From NCBI GenBank assembly GCA_026709915.1, contig JAPORZ010000211.1, forward strand, positions 1 through 34,282: 34,282 nt of DNA, read 5' to 3'. The position numbers were made by a program, and so were the translations under genes. The notes beneath the pieces were generated by a model. The model was not told the origin of the DNA, searched no databases, and worked only from the letters and a program-made list of their open reading frames with translations. How positions within the stretch are numbered: position 1 is the first letter of the stretch; each line of letters starts with the position of its first letter. The stretch is from Gammaproteobacteria bacterium. Its GTDB lineage: Bacteria; Pseudomonadota; Gammaproteobacteria; Eutrophobiales; Eutrophobiaceae. Shown here one piece after another: positions 15,558 through 23,157 of the stretch.

Positions 15558-16442
15558 CTAACGCAAGGAAATATAGTCGCGGGGATTGACGTTGCTACCG
15601 TTTTTGACAACCTCAAAATGGACATGGGCGCCAGTGCTGCGGCCGGTACTGCCCATGATCGCGATCGTCTGTCCTTTTTCAACGCGCTCCCCGACATTGA
15701 CGAGGTTCTCCTTGTTGTGGGCATAACGGGTCATATAACCATTGCCGTGACTGATCTCAACCATGTTGCCGTAGCCCTTGTAGCGACCCGACCAGGTCAC
15801 GATACCGGAGGCGATGGTCGTTACCGCCATACCGACCCTGCCCGCCATATCAATACCCGGATGAAACGCTCTACGCCCGGATATGGGATCGGCGCGATAA
15901 CCGAACGACGATGAAATCCAGCTCCCCTGCGCGGGGTTGCCCAGCGGCCGCGCCTGGGATTGCAGGTCTCTGCCCATAAGCATGGTCTCCATTGCCGACA
16001 ACTTATCCTGGCGATCCTGCAGGGCAAATTCCAACTGGTTGAGAGAGGTGAGAAAATCATAAGACGACAAACTCTGCGACGCCTCATGAAGCGGCGGCCG
16101 CGGCCCGCCCAGACCGGGCGGGCTCTCCAGCCCGAACTCAATGTCATCCAGTTGCGTCAGGTCTGCCAAGCGGGCGCCCAGGGCATCCAGCCTTAACACG
16201 TGGCTCTGCATCAGGCTCACGCGCCCGGCCATGGCGTCCAAGGCCGTCTGCGTCTCTCCTTTTACGTCTTCGAGAACCTGCACCTGCTCTGCAATAGCCT
16301 GCTTGTGCAGGTACGCGCCGCGCAAATCTGCAAGATATCCGAACAACGCAACAACCGCCACCAGCGCCACCGCGACGCTGCCCCTGCCGATAGACAGGTG
16401 CAACGGCTTTTTCCTGTTGCGCGGAAAGATTATAATTTGCAT
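15558..16442 (-). CDS. M23 family zinc metallopeptidase (membrane anchored)
   Basis: Predicted periplasmic peptidoglycan endopeptidase or LytM-type factor. A single membrane segment lies at about residues 22-38 (VAVALVAVVALFGYLA), followed by a coiled-coil stretch (about 45-165), then a LytM domain with HPGID (H and D zinc ligands), RYAH, and AHVHFEV. All zinc ligands are present, so it is probably active. The start ATG 16442 (MQIIIFPRNRKK) has AGAGGTG about 6 nt upstream; that site lies inside a 9-bp hairpin (16448-16468). A longer frame from 16496 would run through the palindromes and is rejected. M23 genes upstream of secA are common in non-enteric gammaproteobacteria. Confidence 0.93.
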   Translation of the reverse strand: MQIIIFPRNRKKPLHLSIGRGSVAVALVAVVALFGYLADLRGAYLHKQAIAEQVQVLEDVKGETQTALDAMAGRVSLMQSHVLRLDALGARLADLTQLDDIEFGLESPPGLGGPRPPLHEASQSLSSYDFLTSLNQLEFALQDRQDKLSAMETMLMGRDLQSQARPLGNPAQGSWISSSFGYRADPISGRRAFHPGIDMAGRVGMAVTTIASGIVTWSGRYKGYGNMVEISHGNGYMTRYAHNKENLVNVGERVEKGQTIAIMGSTGRSTGAHVHFEVVKNGSNVNPRDYISLR

Positions 16443-16447
16443 AAGGT

Positions 16448-16468
16448 CACCTCTAATTTTTAGAGGTG
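16448..16468 (-). promoter_or_regulatory. Hairpin covering the ribosome site of the M23 gene
   Basis: CACCTCTAA, TTT, TTAGAGGTG form perfect 9-bp arms. On the mRNA (minus strand) the 3' arm UUAGAGGUG is the Shine-Dalgarno sequence of the M23 gene, 5 nt before its AUG, so the site is fully paired in the folded state. It may act as a simple translational switch. It is also a copy of the dispersed repeat seen before ftsZ. Confidence 0.6.
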
Positions 16469-16473
16469 GCCGT

Positions 16474-16601
16474 GCAGTATAGGGATATACTGCCATTTTT
16501 AAGCACGTAAGTGCTTGAAAATGACGGAAACGGAATGTCCCACTTTTTCGGGCATTTTTCCGTTTCCGTCTCTAAAAATGCCACGGAGGGCATTTTTAGA
16601 G
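16474..16601. repeat. Array of four further palindromes in the M23-dciA divergent gap
   Basis: Directly after the hairpin at 16448-16468 come four more inverted repeats: (a) GCAGTATA-GGGA-TATACTGC, 16474-16493; (b) CATTTTTAAGCAC (16494-16506) and GTGCTTGAAAATG (16511-16523), one mismatch; (c) GACGGAAACGGAA (16523-16535) and TTCCGTTTCCGTC (16558-16570) with CCC/GGG inside; (d) CTCTAAAAATGCC (16570-16582 region, first base shared with c) and GGCATTTTTAGAG (16589-16601). They tile the gap almost without unpaired bases. The array begins and ends with copies of TTTTTAGAGGT (16457-16467 and 16593-16603). Confidence 0.85.
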
Positions 16602-16638
16602 GTTCCCATAATATAAAACGCCCACGCTGATTCAGACA

Positions 16639-17106
16639 ATGATTAACCATAATGCGTCGCCAATTCATTCACTTGCTGACATTGTTACCGCGTCAGGCAG
16701 ATTGTCACAAATTCTTGATCATATAGAAAATATAAACAGATTACAAGCAAAATTATCCAAATATCTGGATGCTCCGCTCAATCAGCATGTGGTGGTGGCA
16801 GATTACCAGCAACAAACACTGGTGCTGCATGCCGACAGCGCGGCCTGGACCACTCGCCTGCGTTACCGCACGCGTGAACTGCTTGCAGTCTTCAAAACCG
16901 ATCTCCCCGAACTGTGCACAATCCATATTAAAAACCGCCCCCCGGCGCCATCCCGCCGGACTGCTCGTCAGGCTGCCCGGGTCTCTGCCGCAGCGGCCAG
17001 CGCCCTGCGCGCGGCAGCCGACGGCATTGCCGACCCATCCCTGCGCGCCGCGTTACTCAAAATAGCCGGTACTGCAACTGCTTGTTCTACTACAGAGGAC
17101 GCCTGA
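16639..17106 (+). CDS. dciA: DciA (DUF721) replicative helicase loader-like protein
   Basis: DciA recruits the DnaB helicase in bacteria that lack the phage-derived DnaC. The 155-residue protein has the DUF721 core: LSKYLDAPLNQHVVVADYQQQTLVL, then HADSAAWTTRLRYRTRELL, then the LCTIHIKNRP strand. The C-terminal 45 residues are Ala/Arg-rich and probably disordered. ATG 16639; upstream is an AT-rich TATAATATAAA-like stretch at about 16607-16617 that could hold a -10 box. It lies divergent from the M23 gene and convergent with lpxC. DUF721 genes lie between lpxC and secA in many gammaproteobacteria, which supports the call. Confidence 0.88.
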   Translation: MINHNASPIHSLADIVTASGRLSQILDHIENINRLQAKLSKYLDAPLNQHVVVADYQQQTLVLHADSAAWTTRLRYRTRELLAVFKTDLPELCTIHIKNRPPAPSRRTARQAARVSAAAASALRAAADGIADPSLRAALLKIAGTATACSTTEDA

Positions 17107-17120
17107 AGCGCAGAGGACAC

Positions 17121-17141
17121 CTCTGATTTTCAGGCTCAGAG
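17121..17141. repeat. Inverted repeat at the convergent dciA/lpxC ends
   Basis: CTCTGA (17121-17126) and TCAGAG (17136-17141) pair around a 9-nt loop; preceded by ACAC so that the left part reads ACCTCTGATTTT, a diverged relative of the ACCTCT palindromes elsewhere in the window. It overlaps the lpxC stop. It may help end transcription from either side, but has no strong T-run. Confidence 0.45.
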
Positions 17142-18053
17142 ACTCTCGGCCGTAAGCGGCCGGATGTATGACACTGACTCGGCCACATCCTGATTGAAAT
17201 TGACGATTTCCCAGGCATCCCGGGATTGGGCCAGTTTACGCAACAAGCGGTTGTTCAGGTCATGCCCGGATTTATATCCCTGATAAGAGCCGATCAGACT
17301 GTGGCCAAGCAGGTACAGGTCGCCTATCGCATCGAGTATCTTGTGCCTGACGCACTCATCCTGGTAGCGCAACCCCTCTTCATTCACCACCTGTTCGTGG
17401 TCCACCACAATCGCATTATTCAGACTGCCTCCCAGGATCAGGTTCTTTTTACGTAAAAAATCGAAATCCTTCATAAAACCAAACGTGCGCGCCCGGCAGA
17501 CTTCCTTGATAAACGAAGTGGTGGAAAAATTGATCTCTGCCCGGCAGTCACGCTCGTGGAAAACAGGATGGTCGAACTGTATGGTGAAGCCGACCTTGAA
17601 GCCGTCGTAAGGTTCCAGCATGGCCCACTTGTCGCCGTCCTCCACACGTAGCGCGCGGGTGATGCGCAGAAAACATTTCTCTTCGTCCTGCTCCTGCACC
17701 CCGGCAGACTGAATCATGAACACAAAAGGGCCGGCGCTGCCGTCCATGATTGGCACTTCCTCGGCGCTCACGTCAATATAGGCATTATCAATACTGAAAC
17801 CGGCAAAGGCAGATAACAGGTGCTCCACTGTGGAAACACTGGCGCCGTTCATCACCAGAGTCGTAGATAACTGGGTGTTGCCTACGTTGGCCATGCGCGC
17901 GGGAATCTCCGCCGGCGGATCCTGGTCAACGCGGCGGAACACTATGCCCGTGTTTGCCGCCGCAGGGCGTAGGGTAATATCGGCTTTTTTGCCGGTGTGC
18001 AAACCTACGCCTTGCGCCCTGATCGTATTTTTCAATGTGCGCTGTTTTATCAC
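17136..18053 (-). CDS. lpxC: UDP-3-O-acyl-N-acetylglucosamine deacetylase LpxC
   Basis: Zinc amidase of the first committed step of lipid A synthesis, so the organism makes lipopolysaccharide or lipooligosaccharide. 305 residues, the same as E. coli. The zinc ligands His78 (VEHLLSAF), His237 and Asp241 ([15 protein letters not shown]) and the catalytic His264 ([10 protein letters not shown]) are all kept, one residue below E. coli numbering. The start is GTG 18053, 3 nt after the ftsZ stop, so the two are tightly linked. It is the last gene of the dcw cluster here, as in E. coli. The C-terminal tail, through which FtsH controls LpxC in E. coli, is present but different in sequence. Confidence 0.97.
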   Translation of the reverse strand: MIKQRTLKNTIRAQGVGLHTGKKADITLRPAAANTGIVFRRVDQDPPAEIPARMANVGNTQLSTTLVMNGASVSTVEHLLSAFAGFSIDNAYIDVSAEEVPIMDGSAGPFVFMIQSAGVQEQDEEKCFLRITRALRVEDGDKWAMLEPYDGFKVGFTIQFDHPVFHERDCRAEINFSTTSFIKEVCRARTFGFMKDFDFLRKKNLILGGSLNNAIVVDHEQVVNEEGLRYQDECVRHKILDAIGDLYLLGHSLIGSYQGYKSGHDLNNRLLRKLAQSRDAWEIVNFNQDVAESVSYIRPLTAESL

Positions 18054-18056
18054 CTG

Positions 18057-19196
18057 TTAATCGACCTGTCGTCTCAGGAATGCCGGTATCTCCAGATAGT
18101 CAGGATCATCCCTGACCGACACAACTTCGGGCGCAGTAACTTTATTGCGCATGATTGCCGGACGTTCCAGCCTTTCATAATCCACGATATCCTCGCCACC
18201 GGCCGTCGCAACCAGTTTTGGTTTGACCAACTGTTCGCCGGGTTGCCCGAGTCCGGTAGCTACAATAGTGACCCATAATTCGTCACTAAGTTCAGGATTC
18301 ACCACTGTACCTATTACCACGGTGGCATCATCGGCGGAAACTCCCTTGATAATATTGCCCACTTCATTAAACTCACCGATGCAAAAATTCATCCCGGCAG
18401 TGATGTTGGCCAGTATGCCTTTGGCGCCGGACAGGTCAATGTGTTCCAGCAACGGGCTGCTGATAGCGGCCTCTGTTGCGACCCTGGCGCGGTCTTCGCC
18501 CTGAGCTTTGCCGGAACCCATCATCGCCATGCCCATTTCTCCCATGACGGTCCTGACGTCGGCGAAGTCAACATTGATCAAGCCCTGACAGGTGATAACC
18601 TGCGCGATCCCCCGTACCGCGCCGAGCAGCACGTCATCTGCCGATTCGAACGCATGCAGCAACGGCACGTCTGAACCCAGCACATCTACCAGCTTATCGT
18701 TCGGTACAGTGATCAGCGAATCCACGTACTGGCTGAGTTCGCGGATGCCGGCGGCGGCGATTTCAGCCCGCTTGCGGCCCTCAAATGCGAATGGTTTGGT
18801 GACTACCGCAACCGTCAGAATGTTCATTTCCTTGGCTACCTGGGCTACGACCGGCGCCGCGCCGGTGCCGGTGCCACCACCCATGCCGGCGGTAATAAAC
18901 ACCATGTCTGCGCCGTCCAGGGCGTCTTCTATGCGGTCCCGGTCATCCAGCGCTGATTGGCGTCCGATCTCCGGGTTGGCGCCGGCGCCGAGGCCGTGCG
19001 TGATACTATTGCCCAACTGCAGGACGTTAGGCGCTGCCGAGCACTTCAGCACCTGTGCATCCGTATTGGCGCAGATAAATTCAACGCCCTCAATCTCGGC
19101 TTTTATCATGTGGTTCACGGCGTTGCCGCCACCACCGCCCACACCTATCACTTTTATTACTGCCGCCTGACTCGCGGCTTCGACCAGTTCAAACAT
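18057..19196 (-). CDS. ftsZ: Cell division GTPase FtsZ
   Basis: Tubulin homologue that forms the Z-ring. 379 residues from ATG 19196 (MFELVEAAS), which has GGAGGTG about 6 nt upstream; the ATG at 19211 lies within that ribosome site and is rejected. GVGGGGGNAVNHM begins the nucleotide-binding domain, GGGTGTGAAPVVA is the tubulin signature, and the conserved C-terminal peptide DYLEIPAFLRRQ binds FtsA, ZipA and ZapD. The linker before it (about 315-365) is short. It lies between ftsA (67 bp upstream) and lpxC. The gap to ftsA holds a hairpin that is a copy of a dispersed repeat. Confidence 0.98.
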   Translation of the reverse strand: MFELVEAASQAAVIKVIGVGGGGGNAVNHMIKAEIEGVEFICANTDAQVLKCSAAPNVLQLGNSITHGLGAGANPEIGRQSALDDRDRIEDALDGADMVFITAGMGGGTGTGAAPVVAQVAKEMNILTVAVVTKPFAFEGRKRAEIAAAGIRELSQYVDSLITVPNDKLVDVLGSDVPLLHAFESADDVLLGAVRGIAQVITCQGLINVDFADVRTVMGEMGMAMMGSGKAQGEDRARVATEAAISSPLLEHIDLSGAKGILANITAGMNFCIGEFNEVGNIIKGVSADDATVVIGTVVNPELSDELWVTIVATGLGQPGEQLVKPKLVATAGGEDIVDYERLERPAIMRNKVTAPEVVSVRDDPDYLEIPAFLRRQVD

Positions 19197-19230
19197 TTTG
19201 CCCACCTCCATAAATGGTGAAATTACAGGA

Positions 19231-19249
19231 ACCTCTAATTTTTAGAGGT
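19231..19249. repeat. 19-bp palindrome in the ftsA-ftsZ gap
   Basis: ACCTCTAA-TTT-TTAGAGGT, identical over 19 bases to 16449-16467. It lies in the ftsZ leader, 35-53 nt before the ATG, preceded on the + strand by ATTACAGGA (19222-19230) as at 9657. In mRNA it makes an 8-bp hairpin. It could be a processing site, a regulator target, or simply a mobile repeat. Confidence 0.75.
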
Positions 19250-19263
19250 GCTTTATATGAATA

Positions 19264-20484
19264 TTAAAAATTACCTTGAAACCAACTCTTCATTCGTTTC
19301 CAGACGCCGGCGACGCCACCCTCGATATGCCCTGAGTAGGTGCGGCGGCGCTGCTGGCGCTGGCTGTGCAGCAATAACCCGACCCCGGTTGCATAAATCG
19401 GATTCTTTATGAGTTCGGCTAAACCGCCGACGTATTGCGGTGTTCCCACCCGCACCTGCATGTGAAAAACTTCTTCGGCCAGTTCCACTGCGCCCTGCAT
19501 ATTGGAACTGCCGCCGGTTATAACAATGCCCGCCACAATCGAGCGTTCATAGCCGCTACGCCGCAGTTCCGCCTGCACCAGGGAAAACAGCTCCACGTAT
19601 CGAGGCTCAACCACCTCGGCCAGTGTCTGTCTGGACATGCGGCGCACGGGCCGGTTGCCGACGCTGGGCACTTCCACGGTATCGTCGGAATTAGCCAGTT
19701 GCGCCAGCGCGCAGGCGTAGCGCACCTTGATCTCTTCGGCATTCTGTGTCGGCGTGCGCAGGGCCACAGCTATATCGTTGGTAACGTGATCGCCCGCTAT
19801 CGGGATCACCGCGGTATGACTGATGGCGCCATTGGTGAACACAGCCACATCCGTGGTGCCGCCACCGATATCCACCAGACACACGCCCAGATCTTTTTCG
19901 TCCTCGGTCAGTACCGAATAGCTGGACGCCAGTTGTTCAAGCACAATATCGTCCGCTTCCAGGCCACAACGACGCACACATTTGATGATGTTCTGGGCTG
20001 CGCTGACGGCGCCGGTAACGATGTGCACCTTTGCTTCGAGTCTCACGCCTGACATGCCAATGGGATCCTTGATGCCCCCCTGGCCGTCAATGGCAAAATC
20101 CCTGGGCAGGATATGCAGGATCTTCTGGTCCGCGGGAATAGCAACGGCGCGCGCGGCGTCAATCACTCGCTCTATATCGCCCTCCATGACTTCATTGTCA
20201 CGGATGGCAACGATGCCATGGGAGTTGAGACTGCGGATATGGTTGCCGGCGATCCCCGTATAGACAGCATGGATGTTGCAGCCGGCCATCAGTTCCGCCT
20301 CCTGTATGGCGCTGCGTATGGTTTGCACGGTCGCTTCGATATTCACGACCACGCCTTTTTTCAACCCGCGCGAACGACACGAGCCCAGACCGATGATCTC
20401 AATCTCATTCTGCCCGTGCACCTCGGCAACAATCGCAACCACCTTGGAAGTGCCGATATCAAGCCCGACAATCAATTCAGTCAT
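19264..20484 (-). CDS. ftsA: Cell division protein FtsA
   Basis: Actin-like ATPase that tethers FtsZ to the membrane and recruits later divisome proteins. 406 residues. Phosphate-1 block VGLDIGTSKVVAIV at about 5-18, phosphate-2 block VDIGGGTTDVAVF at about 206-218, adenosine block VITGGSSNMQGA at about 330. The C-terminal GVWKRMKSWFQGNF is the amphipathic membrane-targeting helix. ATG 20484 overlaps the ftsQ stop by 4 nt (ATGA). Confidence 0.97.
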   Translation of the reverse strand: MTELIVGLDIGTSKVVAIVAEVHGQNEIEIIGLGSCRSRGLKKGVVVNIEATVQTIRSAIQEAELMAGCNIHAVYTGIAGNHIRSLNSHGIVAIRDNEVMEGDIERVIDAARAVAIPADQKILHILPRDFAIDGQGGIKDPIGMSGVRLEAKVHIVTGAVSAAQNIIKCVRRCGLEADDIVLEQLASSYSVLTEDEKDLGVCLVDIGGGTTDVAVFTNGAISHTAVIPIAGDHVTNDIAVALRTPTQNAEEIKVRYACALAQLANSDDTVEVPSVGNRPVRRMSRQTLAEVVEPRYVELFSLVQAELRRSGYERSIVAGIVITGGSSNMQGAVELAEEVFHMQVRVGTPQYVGGLAELIKNPIYATGVGLLLHSQRQQRRRTYSGHIEGGVAGVWKRMKSWFQGNF

Positions 20485-21254
20485 GTCTCTCCCCTACCCG
20501 GAATAGTGCGCCCGGACTCGCCCGTCCACCTGACTGCGAACCCGTTCGTATATCTCATGTCGATGGATGCTGCCCGTGACAACCTGTCAGACTGGTACGG
20601 AATTGCAAAATCAAAAAATCGCTCAAACCTGCCTTCCAGGTCCTTGCGACCCAACAGCACCAGCGGCCCGTTTACCATGCTGAATTGCCAGGCCCGGCGT
20701 TCGGTCAACGTCAACGCCTCGAGCTCCAGGTTCAGTTGTGCCAATTCCTGTTGCAACAGCAGGTATTTTTGCAGTACCGCGCGGGCGCTGCCTTGAGGGC
20801 CGCGCAGGGCCGGCAATGCGGCAGGAAAGGAATCCTGTGGCGGTGAAAATATAACTGCCTCGCTGCTCAGCAAACTGTTATCGCCCCACAAGGCAACCGG
20901 TTCGTGCTCAGTGATATAGATCATCAGACGATCCGGCCACACCCGTCGTACCGCGACCTTGCTGATCCATTCCTCCTGCACCAACTCCCGCTTAATCGCA
21001 GCGACACTGACGCTGATAAAGCCGCCGCTGATAATATCCGTCGCTCTTGTTTCCAGTTCGGAAGGAGACAGGTGCGTGAACTCACCGGCAATCTCCACCT
21101 GTTTTATGGGCAGAATTTTCGGCCAAACATCCCGTAGCGGCACGATGCAGGCGCCCAGCGCCACAATCCCCACCACATACTTCTGCCATGGCGCAATGCT
21201 AAATCTCTGAGAGATATGTAAACTACTGCGAATTCTGGGACGGGCTCGTCTCAT
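20481..21254 (-). CDS. ftsQ: Cell division protein FtsQ
   Basis: Bitopic inner-membrane protein that links FtsL/FtsB to the divisome. 257 residues from ATG 21254, which overlaps the ddlB stop by one base (TAATG) and has a GGGGGTGG run just upstream; a GTG at 21260 would add two residues. A basic cytoplasmic tail (RRARPRIRSS) precedes a membrane segment at about residues 26-42 (VVGIVALGACIVPL). The POTRA domain begins at LPIKQVEIAGEFTHLSPSEL, followed by the beta domain with VRRVWPDRLMIYITEHEPVALW. Confidence 0.95.
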   Translation of the reverse strand: MRRARPRIRSSLHISQRFSIAPWQKYVVGIVALGACIVPLRDVWPKILPIKQVEIAGEFTHLSPSELETRATDIISGGFISVSVAAIKRELVQEEWISKVAVRRVWPDRLMIYITEHEPVALWGDNSLLSSEAVIFSPPQDSFPAALPALRGPQGSARAVLQKYLLLQQELAQLNLELEALTLTERRAWQFSMVNGPLVLLGRKDLEGRFERFFDFAIPYQSDRLSRAASIDMRYTNGFAVRWTGESGRTIPGRGET

Positions 21255-22201
21255 TACCACCCCCTGCTACGCGTGGGCGGCGCCATACTCGTATCCAGCA
21301 CCTGCACGACCAGGTTGTCGAAATCCGTTCCCAGCTGGCGCGCGGCCATAGGCACCAGGCTGTGACCCGTCATCCCGGGCACGGTATTGATATCGATCAG
21401 GCTGGGCCTACCGTTTTCGTCCAGCAATAAATCGACCCGACCCCAACCGCTGGCGCCGATCGCAGCAAAGGCCCGTAGCGCCAACCCGGCCAGTTCCACT
21501 TCCAGCGCCGGCGCTAACCCGCTGGGACAGAGATAGCGCGTAGCAGCGTCCTGATACTTGGCCTGGTAGTCATAAAATTCCCGTTGCGTTTCGATCTTAA
21601 TAGAAGGCAATGCCCGCCCGTTCAGGATACCCACGGTATAATCGCCGCCCGGCAGCCACCGCTCACAGATAACCTCGTCGTCGTAGCGGCTGGCGTGCTC
21701 CCAGGCCGTTTGCAGATCCGCCGCGGCTGCCACCTTGGCCGCGCCCAGGCTGGAGCCTTCATGCACCGGTTTCATCATCAACGGAAACCCCAGCGCCTGC
21801 GCTGCGTCGGGCAAGTCCTGAGCGCCGCGTAGCAGCGTGAATTCCGGAGTCGGCAGGTCCAGCCGTTGCCAGATCCACTTGCATCTCAGCTTGTCCATGG
21901 ACAGGGCCGAACCGAGTACGCCGCTGCCTGTATAGGGCAGGTTCAGAGCCTGGAGCGCGCCCTGTATCACACCGTCTTCGCCGCCGCGTCCGTGCAGCGC
22001 GTTGAACACGCGCTTAAAGCCACCTGCGATCAGGTCGCTCACCACATTCTCACCTGCGTCGAGCGCCCACGCGTCCACCCCTTGCCGGCGCAGGGCTGCC
22101 AGGACCGCAGCGCCGGTCTGCAAGGATATTTCCCGTTCGGCCGAGGTACCGCCCATGAGCACCGCGACCTTGCCATAGCGTATCTGTTGTTTACTTGTCA
22201 C
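21254..22201 (-). CDS. ddlB: D-alanine--D-alanine ligase
   Basis: ATP-grasp ligase making D-Ala-D-Ala for the peptidoglycan stem. 315 residues. MGGTSAERE is the N-terminal binding block, HGRGGEDGVIQG follows, EGSSLG is the ATP loop, and the DLLLDENGRPSLIDINTVPGMTGHS region holds the Mg-binding Asp/Glu/Asn. Start GTG 22201 overlaps the murB stop by 4 nt (GTGA). Called ddlB from its place between murB and ftsQ. Confidence 0.97.
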   Translation of the reverse strand: MTSKQQIRYGKVAVLMGGTSAEREISLQTGAAVLAALRRQGVDAWALDAGENVVSDLIAGGFKRVFNALHGRGGEDGVIQGALQALNLPYTGSGVLGSALSMDKLRCKWIWQRLDLPTPEFTLLRGAQDLPDAAQALGFPLMMKPVHEGSSLGAAKVAAAADLQTAWEHASRYDDEVICERWLPGGDYTVGILNGRALPSIKIETQREFYDYQAKYQDAATRYLCPSGLAPALEVELAGLALRAFAAIGASGWGRVDLLLDENGRPSLIDINTVPGMTGHSLVPMAARQLGTDFDNLVVQVLDTSMAPPTRSRGW

Positions 22202-23157
22202 GGGTGGTGGTCCGTTTGGTTGCGCTGCGTCTCGCCTCCCTTCCTCAGCGGGAGGGGGACGCGGCGGTCCGGGTTTGTTGCCTTGTGGTTCTCGGTCTCA
22301 CCGATGATTCTTACCTCCGGGTCCAGTCGGATACCCGTCAGCTGCGCAACGGTTGCCTGTACGTGCCGGATCAACGCCTCAATATCTGCGGCGCGCGCGT
22401 CCCCGGTGTTGATGATGAAATTTGCGTGTTTGTCCGACACCACCGCGGCGCCGATGGCACAGCCCTTGAGCCCGCATTGTTCAATCAGGCGACCGGCGAA
22501 ATCACCCTCGGGGTTCTTGAACACGGAGCCGCAACTGAAGCGGCCGGTGGGTTGGGTGGCGGCGCGCCGAGCCAGCAACTCACTGATGCGGATTTGCGCC
22601 ATCCCGTCCGGATCCGGCTGCAGCCGCAGCTGTGCAGCTAAGAACCATTCATCGTCGGCCAGCTCAACCCGGCGGTAGTCGGTATTGAAGTGTGTGCGCG
22701 CGCGTTCGGTGCGTACGCCGGCGCGATTTACCAGTTCCACCTGTTCGACGATATTCCAGGTCTCAGCCCCGAAAGCGCCCGCATTCATGGCCAGCGCGCC
22801 GCCCACCGAACCCGGTATGCCAGCCATGAATTCGGCGCCGGCAAGCCCGGCTCTGGCGCTGAAGCGCGCCACCTTTGCACAAGCCGTACCGCTGCTGGCG
22901 CGCACCGCATTGCCCGCCAGCAATTCCAGTCGGTCGTTCATGCCCGTGGTCGAAATGACGGTGCCCCTGATACCGCCGTCCCGTACCAGCACGTTGCTGC
23001 CCAGACCGATCCAGGTAACCGGCTCCGCAGCCGGCAACGCAGCCAGGAACGTGGCCAGATCAGCGTCATCAGCGGGCACAAAAAACCTGTCCGCCGCCCC
23101 CCCGACTTTCCAGGAAGTATGGCGCAACATGGGTTCGTCAAGTTTGAGCATATTCAC
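22198..23157 (-). CDS. murB: UDP-N-acetylenolpyruvoylglucosamine reductase MurB (type I) with C-terminal tail
   Basis: FAD/NADPH enzyme that reduces enolpyruvyl-UDP-GlcNAc to UDP-MurNAc. 319 residues. FAD-binding block GLGSNVLVRDGGIRG, then AGIPGSVGGALAMNAGAFG, catalytic RFSCGSVFKNPEG (Ser as proton donor) and the LDPEVRIIGE end. After that normal end there are about 32 extra residues rich in Arg, Pro, Asn and His (PDRRVPLPLRKGG within), whose DNA holds an inverted repeat (CCTCCC 22235-22240 / GGGAGG 22250-22255). This tail looks like a short repeat inserted at the gene end. Start GTG 23157 overlaps the murC stop (GTGA); ATG 23151 is possible. Confidence 0.96.
   Translation of the reverse strand: MNMLKLDEPMLRHTSWKVGGAADRFFVPADDADLATFLAALPAAEPVTWIGLGSNVLVRDGGIRGTVISTTGMNDRLELLAGNAVRASSGTACAKVARFSARAGLAGAEFMAGIPGSVGGALAMNAGAFGAETWNIVEQVELVNRAGVRTERARTHFNTDYRRVELADDEWFLAAQLRLQPDPDGMAQIRISELLARRAATQPTGRFSCGSVFKNPEGDFAGRLIEQCGLKGCAIGAAVVSDKHANFIINTGDARAADIEALIRHVQATVAQLTGIRLDPEVRIIGETENHKATNPDRRVPLPLRKGGETQRNQTDHHP

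Noticed and set aside
16443-16496. M23 gene extended to 16496
   Set aside because: Extension crosses the palindromes and has no family similarity; ATG 16442 has a perfect ribosome site and a membrane helix at normal distance.
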